Part shown: one piece after another, positions 25,609 through 33,567 of the stretch
Numbering within the stretch: position 1 is the first letter of the stretch
How the letters are laid out: each line of letters starts with the position of its first letter
Source: Cytophagales bacterium WSM2-2
Lineage (GTDB): Bacteria > Bacteroidota > Bacteroidia > Cytophagales > Cyclobacteriaceae
Direction: 5' to 3'
Assembly: GCA_015472025.1 (NCBI GenBank)
Contig: BNHL01000001.1
Coordinates: 5,444,001-5,508,000 of the forward strand
Length of the DNA: 64,000 nt
Made by a program: the position numbers and the translations under genes
Notes under the pieces: model-generated
What the model saw: the letters and a program-made list of their open reading frames with translations, nothing else
The model's database searches: none
Told to the model about the DNA's origin: nothing

Positions 25609-26085
25609 ATGACCGTTGCGAAAATTTATGAATGGCTGGAAGAAGTAAAGGATCCGGAGATCCCTGTACTTTCTTTGGTTGACCTGGGGGTTATCACCGA
25701 GGTTGCAGTAGAAAATGACGGGGTCAAAGTTGAAATGACGCCCACATTCGTGGGATGTCCCGCAATGGATTATATGAAATCGGAAGTAGAAGTTCTCCTG
25801 AAAAACAAAGGAGTTAGCAATGTGACAGTAGAAGTTACATTCAAAAAAGCCTGGACTTCCGACTTGATCACGGAAAAAGGGAAAGCCGCCCTGAAAAAAT
25901 ACGGCCTTGCTCCTCCGCCTGCCGCTCATGTATTTGCTGACCTTGAAATTCTTGAGCAGGCCATCTGTCCGCGGTGCAACAATTCCAACACAGAATTAAA
26001 ATCTCCCTTCGGCCCCACACTTTGCCGGTCGATCTACTATTGTAACGACTGCCGCGAAGCTTTTGAACAATTCAAACCTCTGTAA
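25609..26085 (+). CDS. PaaD-like protein (DUF59/MIP18 domain plus zinc ribbon), orphan
   Basis: Residues 1-95 are a DUF59/MIP18-type domain (LEEVKDPEIPVLSLVDLGVI, TPTFVGCPAMDYM with the conserved cysteine). Residues 120-158 are a C-terminal zinc ribbon (ICPRCN ... CRSIYYCNDCREAF). This two-part layout is that of PaaD (PaaJ), the accessory protein for the diiron phenylacetyl-CoA epoxidase. No paaA, B, C or E is in the window, so it stands alone here. I start at ATG 25609 rather than the in-frame TTG at 25597. It may serve as a general Fe-S or diiron maturation helper, or the other paa genes may lie elsewhere. Confidence 0.85.
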   Translation: MTVAKIYEWLEEVKDPEIPVLSLVDLGVITEVAVENDGVKVEMTPTFVGCPAMDYMKSEVEVLLKNKGVSNVTVEVTFKKAWTSDLITEKGKAALKKYGLAPPPAAHVFADLEILEQAICPRCNNSNTELKSPFGPTLCRSIYYCNDCREAFEQFKPL

Positions 26086-26090
26086 TATTG

Positions 26091-26122
26091 TTTGCAGGCA
26101 ATTGCATTCATCATTACTTTTA
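26091..26122 (+). promoter_or_regulatory. candidate promoter for the TPP riboswitch transcript
   Basis: TTTG (26091-26094), a 20-base spacer and TACTTTTA (26115-26122) match the Bacteroidota TTTG / TAnnTTTG promoter at all but the last base. Transcription would start just before the riboswitch, which begins near 26131. Confidence 0.5.
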
Positions 26123-26130
26123 CCACACAT

Positions 26131-26240
26131 GCTCATGGGGTGCTTATTTTGATCGGGATTGATCAAACTCGAAAGCTGAGATTATACCCATTGGAAAAAT
26201 CCAAGAACCTGATCTGGATAATACCAGCGTAGGGAAAGAG
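26131..26240 (+). promoter_or_regulatory. TPP (THI-box) riboswitch
   Basis: The conserved THI-box core is plain: GGGGTGC near 26137, CTGAGATTATACCC at 26176-26189, and ACCTGATCTGGATAATACCA followed by GCGTAGGGA to 26234. The outer P1 stem can form from CTC (26132-26134) and GAG (26238-26240), and a P3a-like insertion spans about 26146-26170. It senses thiamine pyrophosphate. A CTCCGGAG hairpin near 26262-26272 lies between the aptamer and the pnuT start and may be part of the expression platform. It controls the transporter at 26297 and perhaps the gene after it. Confidence 0.95.
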
Positions 26241-26296
26241 TTTAGCCAAGGCCCGTCTGCCACTCCGGAGCACGAGAAATCTAATTTTCATTTCGT

Positions 26297-26908
26297 ATGA
26301 ATAGTCATGACTGGCAGGACTTTTTATTAACTCAACTTTCGCACATCGATGCTTTGCAATGGGTGATCCTTCTTCTTGGTGTCACTGAAGTTCTGCTCGC
26401 CAAGGCAAACAACATATTACTTTATCCCGCAGGTATTGTTGCCACTACATTAGCCATCTACAGTTTGTTTACGGCACAGCTATACGCTGAGTGCGTGCTC
26501 CATCTCTATTATATCGTCATGAGTGTCTACGGTTGGTGGCATTGGGCCTCGCGACAAAATGCTCCGCCAGTCAGTGTGTCATTTACCAATAGAAATGAAT
26601 GGCTCGTAGCGTTGGGAATTACGTTTGGTGGTTGGGCTTTGCTTTACACCGCTCTTGTAACGCTCACACCTTCAACAGTTCCCGTGTGGGACTCATGGGT
26701 AAGCGCAACCGCCTGGGCTGGCACGTGGCTACTCGCAAGGCGAAAAGTTGAAAACTGGATATTGCTGAATGTTTCCAACGCCTTCGCTGTCCCTCTCCTC
26801 CTTTACAAAGAATTACCCCTGTTTGCAGTCCTCACATTCATACTTTTTGTTGTGGCTTGTCTTGGCTATATCGATTGGAGGAAATTGGCAAAAAAACAAT
26901 TGGCTTAA
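26297..26908 (+). CDS. pnuT: PnuC-family transporter, probable thiamine transporter PnuT
   Basis: A 203-residue polytopic protein of the PnuC family, with about seven membrane segments. Family motifs are LLGVTEVLLAKANNILLYPAGI (about 27-48) and the aromatic VYGWWHWASRQN (about 77-88). PnuC itself imports nicotinamide riboside, but the TPP riboswitch directly upstream assigns this one to the thiamine branch (PnuT). Transport is by facilitated diffusion with trapping by phosphorylation in relatives; no thiamine kinase gene follows here. Instead an acyl-CoA-dehydrogenase-fold gene starts 15 bases downstream. Confidence 0.88.
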   Translation: MNSHDWQDFLLTQLSHIDALQWVILLLGVTEVLLAKANNILLYPAGIVATTLAIYSLFTAQLYAECVLHLYYIVMSVYGWWHWASRQNAPPVSVSFTNRNEWLVALGITFGGWALLYTALVTLTPSTVPVWDSWVSATAWAGTWLLARRKVENWILLNVSNAFAVPLLLYKELPLFAVLTFILFVVACLGYIDWRKLAKKQLA

Positions 26909-26923
26909 TCTGTTCAGATCAAA

Positions 26924-28006
26924 ATGAAAATCATCGAGCATCCATCTCATGTCCTCAACCATCTCACAGTCGATGTTATCAGGCAAGCCGCTGCCGAAGC
27001 GGAATCAATGCGAAGATTGCATCCGGATCAATTGGAGATGATTTACAAGCAACGATGGCTAAATATGTATGTACCGAAAAAATCCGGTGGGCTTGAGCTA
27101 TCTCTTCCTGAAATCCTGAGAATTGAAGAAAGCCTCGCATGGGCCGATGGCAGCACTGCATGGCTTGTGACTTTGTGTTCAGGAGCTGCGTGGTTCATTG
27201 GGTTTCTTGACCCCCGATTGGCAAAAGAAGTATTTGCTGATGAAAAAGTATGTTTCGCGGGAAGCGGAGCCGCTACAGGCACAGCCGAAGTCACAGCTGA
27301 CGGTTATTTAATAAACGGGGCCTGGAGATACGCCAGTGGTTCACTCCAGGCAACTGTCTTCACGGCCAACTGTCTCATTCGTGAAAACGGAAAACAACTT
27401 TATAACGAAGACGGAAGCCCTGTGATTCAGCCTTTTCTGATGAAGCGCAATGAAGTTAAGGTACTCGAAACCTGGAACAGCATGGGGATGATTGCCACCG
27501 GGAGCCATTCGTTCGAAGTAAAAAACCTGAAACTTTCGAAACAGCGGATTTTCAAGATTGATGGAAATGCTGTCGTCATTGACAATCCTGTTTTCCGTTT
27601 TCCATTCTTGCAGTTAGCGGAAACTACTCTTGCGGTAAACCTCTCCGGGCTGGCCTTGCGATTTCATGACCTTTCCAAAGAAATCATCCTGAGAAAGATG
27701 ACCAACGTTTCACAGCGTTCTATGAAACACGTGCATCGGATGGGAACAAAAATCAACGATTCGCGGGATGAATTTTACCGTGCAGTGAATGTATCCTGGA
27801 ATAGTTGCCGCAAGAAGAAAAACATACCCAAGGCCGAACTTAATAAAGTCAGCAAAGCCAGTCATGCATTGGTCAAACAATCGCGCATCCTGGTTGACAC
27901 ACTTTATCCGCACTGCGGACTGATTGCGGCCGATACCCGTCAGGAAATAAACCGGGTCTGGAGAAACTTTCATACTGCCACTCAACACAGTTTGTTCAGG
28001 GCTTAA
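26924..28006 (+). CDS. acyl-CoA-dehydrogenase-fold flavoprotein (possible group D flavin monooxygenase)
   Basis: A 360-residue protein with the acyl-CoA dehydrogenase layout: N-terminal helical domain (ending IEESLAWADGSTAWLVTLCSG), middle beta domain (GSGAATGTAEVTADGYLINGAWRYASGS, WNSMGMIATGSHSFEV) and C-terminal helices ending WRNFHTATQHSLF. The TGSHSFEV pattern and the HTATQHSLF end recall HsaA/DszC-type FMN monooxygenases more than fatty-acid dehydrogenases, and the usual catalytic glutamate is not obvious. It follows pnuT by 15 bases and so may be TPP-regulated. A thiamine- or pyrimidine-related substrate is possible but unproven. Confidence 0.8.
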   Translation: MKIIEHPSHVLNHLTVDVIRQAAAEAESMRRLHPDQLEMIYKQRWLNMYVPKKSGGLELSLPEILRIEESLAWADGSTAWLVTLCSGAAWFIGFLDPRLAKEVFADEKVCFAGSGAATGTAEVTADGYLINGAWRYASGSLQATVFTANCLIRENGKQLYNEDGSPVIQPFLMKRNEVKVLETWNSMGMIATGSHSFEVKNLKLSKQRIFKIDGNAVVIDNPVFRFPFLQLAETTLAVNLSGLALRFHDLSKEIILRKMTNVSQRSMKHVHRMGTKINDSRDEFYRAVNVSWNSCRKKKNIPKAELNKVSKASHALVKQSRILVDTLYPHCGLIAADTRQEINRVWRNFHTATQHSLFRA

Positions 28007-28130
28007 CAAATAATTGGCAACTGAATTTGTATTTTGTTCGTTAAAAAAGCCTGTTGGTTTTTGTAACCCCTTCCATCATTGGGGAGTATTCCTTTGAGTC
28101 AGATCGTCAAAACTTCAAAAATTGTAAGCC

Positions 28131-30545
28131 ATGATCATCAATTATCTCAAAACCGCCCTCCGCAATTTTCAGAAGCACAAATCTTTTACATTTCTTAATG
28201 TGCTAGGCCTGGCCCTGGGTACTGCTGCCAGTTTGCTCATTTTGCAATATGTCAAATACGAGCGCAGCTTCGATACATTCAATACCAAAGCCCAAGATAT
28301 TTATCGCATCCAATACAACAGTTACTCTAACGGTAAACAAAATTTTGAGTGTGCAGCAGCTGTGCCTGCAGTTGGTCCTGCTTTGAAAAACAATTTTCCG
28401 GAAGTAAAACGATTCACAAGACTCTACCCGGTGAGCGGAATCGTTAGCTATGAAGGTCCAACAGGGCTCATTGCCTTCCGCGAAGAAAAAATGCAGATAA
28501 CGGACACTTCTGTTTTCGAAGTGTTTGATTTCAAATTAGTCAAAGGCGACCCGAAGACCGCTTTGAAAGGGCCGGATAAAGTAGTGATCAGTGAAAAAGC
28601 TGCCAAAAAATATTTTGGTAATGTAGACCCTATCGGGAAAATCATCGGATGGGATGGCCAACGGAAATACGAAGTGACTGCCATTCACCAGGATGTTCCA
28701 TCCAACTCGCATATCAAATTTGACTTTCTCTTTTCCTATGAAACGCTGAACCGTGATACGAAGAACCAATCGGAGACAAATTGGGGTTGGTATGACTTTA
28801 ACACCTACGTGTTGCTGGAACCGGGAACTGATGCCGCGGCCTTGCAGCTGAAGTGGAATGAATATCTCGAAAAAACAAGGGCAGAAGATTGGAAGAAGTA
28901 CAACTTCAAGCAAGCGTTTCTGCTTCAGCCTTTGCTGAGCATTCATTTGTACAGCAAGTTGCTCCAGGAGTCTAACCCCGAAGAACAAGGTGATGGCAAA
29001 TCCATTTACGCATTGACACTCATCGCGTTTTTCATACTCATCATTGCCTGGGTAAACTACATTAATCTTGCAACCGCAAAATCCTTTGACCGCGCCAACG
29101 AGGTTGGTGTACGAAAAGTGATGGGTGCGCAAAAAGGTCAGCTCATCTACCAATTCCTCTCTGAATCATTCCTGGTCAATTTATTGGCAACCTCATTGGC
29201 AATACTTATTGTCCGTTTAGCCTGGCCCGCGTTCTCTGCACTGTCTGGCCGTGAGGTACCGCTTTCATTTATGATGCAGACAGACTTCTGGACTCTGGTG
29301 GGATTATTATTTGCCGGGGGTGCCGTGCTTTCCGGATTCTATCCAGCGATTATCCTCTCCTCGTTCAAGCCGGTCTCTGTATTGAAAGGAAAAGTCATGC
29401 GTACTGCACAAGGAAATGTCCTGCGAAAATCATTGGTCGTTTTTCAATTCGTTTCCTCTATTGTATTGATCATCGGTTCGATTGTAGTCTACCAGCAATT
29501 GAATTTCATGAACAAGCAGGATTTGGGGATAGATATTAATAAGACGCTTGTCATTAAAGGCCCGGGAGCTGTCGATTCATTGTACAATAAAAATTTTGAA
29601 AGTTTTAAAACAGAGGCGTTGCGAATTTCCGGGGTAAAAAATATGACTGCCTCCAGTAATGTACCGGGAGATGAAATCTTCTGGACACGCGGAATCAAGC
29701 GCTTATCAGGTGGGCCTGAAAGCCGGTACACGACTTACATCGCAGGCATTGATGAAGATTACGTCTCTTCCTACGACTTAAAAATCCTGGCCGGAAGAAA
29801 TTTCAGTAAAGATTTCAAAAGCGACAGGAAAGCAATCATTTTGAACCAGAGCCTGATGAAGCAGCTGGAATTCAAAACTCCTCAGGAGGCCATAGGGCAA
29901 AAAGTGAACCTGGGTGATACACTGGAAATTATAGGCATCCTTGAAGACTATCACCAGATGTCGCTCAAGAATAGCGTCACTCCGATTGCGTTCAGGTCTG
30001 TAAATACTTCGTCATTCTACTCTTTTAAAATAGAAGGTGACAATCACAAGGCGGTTCTGGCAGCAATCGAAGGGCCATGGAAAACTTTCTTTCCCGGCAA
30101 CCCGATCGATTATTTCTTCCTTGACCAATTCTTCAATCGTCAGTACAAGTCCGATATCCAGTTCGCTAATGTCTTTACCATTTTTACGGGACTCGCCATC
30201 TTTGTGGCTTGCATGGGACTGTTCGGGTTGGCTTCGTTCATGACCATACAACGGACCAAAGAAATCGGTGTGAGAAAAGTCCTTGGTTCTTCAGTAACAG
30301 GAATTGTAATATTACTTTCAAGAGGATTTGTCCAATTGGTGCTCGTAGCAAATCTAATCGCGTGGCCACTAGCCTGGTGGGTTATGGACCGGTGGCTCGG
30401 TACGTTTCCTTACCGGATTGACATCAACCCGTTTGTTTTCGTTGGTGCAGGACTTGCTGTGGTTGTCATAGCTTTCCTCTCTGTAGGCTTCCAGACGCTG
30501 AAATCGGCAAGAGTAAACCCTGCACAAACCCTGAAATACGAGTAG
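28131..30545 (+). CDS. FtsX/MacB-like permease without prefix domain (804 aa)
   Basis: This permease has the same duplicated FtsX core as the others but begins directly at the first membrane helix (MIINYLKTALRNFQKHKSF), with no GIEGDL prefix block. Signatures are FDRANEVGVRKVMGAQ (mid) and RTKEIGVRKVLGSS (C-terminal), ending NPAQTLKYE. It resembles the 886-residue permease at 33568 most closely (FPEVKRFTRLYPVSG against FPEVEEYTRFLPVSG, and a shared AVPAVGPALKNNFPEV stretch). It lies upstream of the second padR gene, outside its operon. This suggests a copy that lost, or never gained, the prefix. Confidence 0.9.
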   Translation: MIINYLKTALRNFQKHKSFTFLNVLGLALGTAASLLILQYVKYERSFDTFNTKAQDIYRIQYNSYSNGKQNFECAAAVPAVGPALKNNFPEVKRFTRLYPVSGIVSYEGPTGLIAFREEKMQITDTSVFEVFDFKLVKGDPKTALKGPDKVVISEKAAKKYFGNVDPIGKIIGWDGQRKYEVTAIHQDVPSNSHIKFDFLFSYETLNRDTKNQSETNWGWYDFNTYVLLEPGTDAAALQLKWNEYLEKTRAEDWKKYNFKQAFLLQPLLSIHLYSKLLQESNPEEQGDGKSIYALTLIAFFILIIAWVNYINLATAKSFDRANEVGVRKVMGAQKGQLIYQFLSESFLVNLLATSLAILIVRLAWPAFSALSGREVPLSFMMQTDFWTLVGLLFAGGAVLSGFYPAIILSSFKPVSVLKGKVMRTAQGNVLRKSLVVFQFVSSIVLIIGSIVVYQQLNFMNKQDLGIDINKTLVIKGPGAVDSLYNKNFESFKTEALRISGVKNMTASSNVPGDEIFWTRGIKRLSGGPESRYTTYIAGIDEDYVSSYDLKILAGRNFSKDFKSDRKAIILNQSLMKQLEFKTPQEAIGQKVNLGDTLEIIGILEDYHQMSLKNSVTPIAFRSVNTSSFYSFKIEGDNHKAVLAAIEGPWKTFFPGNPIDYFFLDQFFNRQYKSDIQFANVFTIFTGLAIFVACMGLFGLASFMTIQRTKEIGVRKVLGSSVTGIVILLSRGFVQLVLVANLIAWPLAWWVMDRWLGTFPYRIDINPFVFVGAGLAVVVIAFLSVGFQTLKSARVNPAQTLKYE

Positions 30546-30600
30546 CTAAATTATTTACACTGCTTCCATTTGGGCAGATTAAAAACTTCACTAGATTTAC

Positions 30601-30623
30601 TTAACAAAATATAAGTATATATT
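30601..30623 (+). promoter_or_regulatory. second padR upstream element
   Basis: TTAACAAAATATA (30601-30613) runs straight into AAGTATATA (30613-30621), which ends 2 bases before the padR ATG. The same two strings occur, 25 bases apart, before the padR gene at 6781. It is a candidate shared PadR operator or promoter. Confidence 0.5.
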
Positions 30624-30956
30624 ATGCCAAAAGAGTATCTCGGAGAATTTGAAGAGCTGGTTTTGACGCTGGTAGCTGCTTTGCAAGAAGATGCTTATGG
30701 TGCCGCCATCACAGATGAAATAGAAAATCGCCTCAAGAGGGAAGTAAATCTCAGCGCAGTTCATGTTACGCTTTACCGCTTGCAAGACAAGGGCTTTATC
30801 AAGTCTGCACTTGGAGGAGCCACTGGCGAACGTGGAGGACGAAGAAAAAGAATCTACACTGTTACCAGTGCCGGTATGGCCATGTTGCGTGCGATGAAAG
30901 AAGCACGCCTCGATTTGTGGAAAATGATTCCGCAATTAAAGACATCGGGGGCATGA
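30624..30956 (+). CDS. PadR-family transcriptional regulator (second copy)
   Basis: A 110-residue PadR protein very like the one at 6449-6781: EYLGEFEELVLTLV, NLSAVHVTLYRLQDKGF, GGATGERGGRRKRIYTVTSAG. The recognition-helix segment is identical (VNLSAVHVTLYRL), so the two regulators may bind the same sites. The stop overlaps the ATG of the first prefix-domain permease by 4 bases (ATGA), which ties their expression together. It probably represses its own operon. Confidence 0.95.
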   Translation: MPKEYLGEFEELVLTLVAALQEDAYGAAITDEIENRLKREVNLSAVHVTLYRLQDKGFIKSALGGATGERGGRRKRIYTVTSAGMAMLRAMKEARLDLWKMIPQLKTSGA

Positions 30957-33550
30957 ACCGGCTCCAAAATATAGCACTCAGGTTCCTTCATAGTTTTTGT
31001 CCACCGGATTTACTAGAAGAAATTGAAGGAGACATCCTTCAAAGATTCAAGCGGGATACGGTTCGGTACAATGATAAAAGAGCCGCCCGAAGAATGCTAT
31101 GGAACACCATCCGTTTTTTCCGTCCCGGAATTCTCATTCGAAATAAAACCAATCTCTCACTAAACTCCTGGTATATGATCGGTAACTACTTCAAAGTCGC
31201 TTCGCGCGTCATGCTGCGGAACAAATCCTATTCAACGATTAACATCTTTGGCCTTGCGATGGGCATTACAGGTGCAATCCTTCTTTTCCTTTGGATTCAG
31301 AAAGAATTCAGCTACGATCAGTTTCATGCGGACAAAGAAAGAATATACAAGGCATGGAACCGGAATACCATTGAAGGCCAACTGCAGTGCTGGGACCGCA
31401 CTCCTCGAGTACTCGCTCCAACGCTAACTCACGACTATGCCTCTGTACAAGAAGCGATAAGTTATGCCGATTACAAGGCTGCTTATTTATTCACCTATGG
31501 CACCACGCGGCTCATGAAAAACTCCGGAGCTTTTACGGACGCGGGCTTCTTCACGATGTTTTCTTTTCCCTTAGTGAAAGGCGATCCTGCAAAGGTCTTT
31601 GATAATCCTGCCTCTGTTGTTTTGAGCGAATCTTTCGCTAAAGAACTTTTCGGAGATAAAGAAGCCTTTGGCGAAACAATCACTATTGGTGAAAGTGATC
31701 AAAATTTTCCTGTCACTGTAACCGGAATTGTTAAAAACCCTCCTTCCAATACCGACTTTCATTTTGACTACCTGATCCCATTCAAGTTTATGGAAAGCCT
31801 GGAAGGCCCGGACACGAACTGGGAAAATAATTCTGTAAGTACTTATGTGAAACTAAAAAGCGGAGCAGCAGTAGAAAGCTTCAACAGTGAGATAAGTGCC
31901 ATCACCAAAAAACATTCGAAAGCAGGGAGTACTACAGAGGTGTTCCTCTACCCATTAACGAAGATGAGGCTTTACTCACGCTTCGAAAACGGAGTTCCTG
32001 CTGGCGGACGAATTGAAATCATGCGGATCATGGGCATTCTCGGTATCTGCCTGATTGCTATTGCCTGTATCAACTTTGTAAACCTGAGTACGGCACGGGC
32101 ACAAAAGCGATCAAAAGAAGTAGGCATTCGCAAGGTAACGGGAGCTTACCGCAGCTCACTGATTGTTCAGTTTATTTGTGAATCAGTGTTGGTAGGGCTA
32201 AGCGCAGGAGTTTTGTCAATACTTGCGGTATATCTGAGTTTGCCCATGTTCAGCTCCCTGGTCAGGCAGCAGCTTTCTCTCGATTTTCAGAATATTACTT
32301 TTTGGGCAGCCGCTATAACAGGCATTGTGTTTGTCGGAATACTTGCCGGAGGATACCCGGCTTTTTATTTATCCTCCTTTAATCCTGCTACCGTGCTGAA
32401 GGGATCCACAGTGAATTTTAGCAGTCGCGATTTGCTGCGCAAGCTTTTGGTTGTAATGCAATTCGGTTTTGCCGTCACTTTAATTTTCTCGGTAGTTGTC
32501 ATCAATCGTCAAATCAACTATGTTCAAAATCGTGAAGCGGGTTACGCCAAAGACAATCTCGTCTATCATTTTATGACGGGAGATATCGGCAAGAATTACG
32601 GGGCATACAAAACTGATCTCCTTCAATCCGGTGCCGCAGAGTCCGTGACGAAAACCAACTCGCCTATAACTGAAGTTTGGAGCAATACATGGGCAGTGGG
32701 CTGGCGCGGCAAAGATCCGCAAAGTCGTATTGTGATCGACCGCTTTTATATCGATGAGGACATCTCCAAAACGACAGGAGTAAAAATTGTAACCGGAAGA
32801 GATATGAATCTCGCCAGATACCCCTCCGATTCCACCGCAGTGCTCCTCAATGAATCCGCAGTAAAAGCGATGGGCTTTGACAACCCGATCAATGAAATTA
32901 TCGAAGACTCTGGCAGGAAGTGGCATGTCGTTGGTGTTGTAAACGATTTTATTCTCTCCTCACCTTTCCAAAAAGTACGACCCATGATTATTCTTGGGAG
33001 CAAAGGATGGTTTACGGTTGTGCACATTAAACTGAATCAGAATCGGCCGGTTCAGGAAAGTTTAGATGCCATATCAAAATTGTTCACCAAACATAACCCT
33101 GCTTACCCGTTTGACTACTACTTCGTTGACCAGGCATACAATCGCAAATTTTCGGATGTAAAATCTACATTGACAATCACCACCGTGTTCAGTTCGTTGG
33201 CTATCGGTATTGCCTGCCTTGGACTCCTCGGACTATCTACTTACATGATCGAATCACGAGTGAAAGAAATTGGTATTCGGAAAGTGATGGGCGGTTCCGT
33301 TGTTGCAATCACCAGGCTTTTGTGCTGGCATTCGCTCAAGCCAATACTAATAGCAATTGTCATATTTAGTCCAATGGGTTGGCTTTCCATGAACTGGTGG
33401 CTTCAATCCTTTGAGTATAAGATTCTGCTAAGTCCATACTATATGCTGATACCTGCTGCCGCGATCATTGGTATGGCACTCCTTACTGTCATTTCACAAA
33501 CGATAACAGCGGCTAACATAAGCCCGGTGAAGAGTCTTAAGAGTGAGTAG
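30953..33550 (+). CDS. FtsX/MacB-like permease with prefix domain (865 aa)
   Basis: The start is ATG 30953 within the ATGA overlap with padR, giving MNRLQNIALRFLHSFCPPDLLEEIEGDI. The prefix domain covers residues 5-65, and FFRPGILIRNKT marks its end. The FtsX core has QKRSKEVGIRKVTGA at mid-length and ESRVKEIGIRKVMGGS near the C-terminus, ending SPVKSLKSE rather than LKYE. A membrane helix follows the prefix at about 95. It is the first of three prefix-domain permeases here and 17 bases separate it from the next. No ATPase gene is nearby. Confidence 0.9.
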   Translation: MNRLQNIALRFLHSFCPPDLLEEIEGDILQRFKRDTVRYNDKRAARRMLWNTIRFFRPGILIRNKTNLSLNSWYMIGNYFKVASRVMLRNKSYSTINIFGLAMGITGAILLFLWIQKEFSYDQFHADKERIYKAWNRNTIEGQLQCWDRTPRVLAPTLTHDYASVQEAISYADYKAAYLFTYGTTRLMKNSGAFTDAGFFTMFSFPLVKGDPAKVFDNPASVVLSESFAKELFGDKEAFGETITIGESDQNFPVTVTGIVKNPPSNTDFHFDYLIPFKFMESLEGPDTNWENNSVSTYVKLKSGAAVESFNSEISAITKKHSKAGSTTEVFLYPLTKMRLYSRFENGVPAGGRIEIMRIMGILGICLIAIACINFVNLSTARAQKRSKEVGIRKVTGAYRSSLIVQFICESVLVGLSAGVLSILAVYLSLPMFSSLVRQQLSLDFQNITFWAAAITGIVFVGILAGGYPAFYLSSFNPATVLKGSTVNFSSRDLLRKLLVVMQFGFAVTLIFSVVVINRQINYVQNREAGYAKDNLVYHFMTGDIGKNYGAYKTDLLQSGAAESVTKTNSPITEVWSNTWAVGWRGKDPQSRIVIDRFYIDEDISKTTGVKIVTGRDMNLARYPSDSTAVLLNESAVKAMGFDNPINEIIEDSGRKWHVVGVVNDFILSSPFQKVRPMIILGSKGWFTVVHIKLNQNRPVQESLDAISKLFTKHNPAYPFDYYFVDQAYNRKFSDVKSTLTITTVFSSLAIGIACLGLLGLSTYMIESRVKEIGIRKVMGGSVVAITRLLCWHSLKPILIAIVIFSPMGWLSMNWWLQSFEYKILLSPYYMLIPAAAIIGMALLTVISQTITAANISPVKSLKSE

Positions 33551-33567
33551 AAGATAAAGTTGAATAT

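Noticed and set aside
25609-26085. Evidence of a phenylacetate degradation pathway in this window.
   Set aside because: Only PaaD is present; none of the catalytic subunit genes is encoded here.
26297-26908. A nicotinamide riboside transporter (PnuC) by family name.
   Set aside because: The TPP riboswitch directly upstream points to the thiamine-specific PnuT branch.
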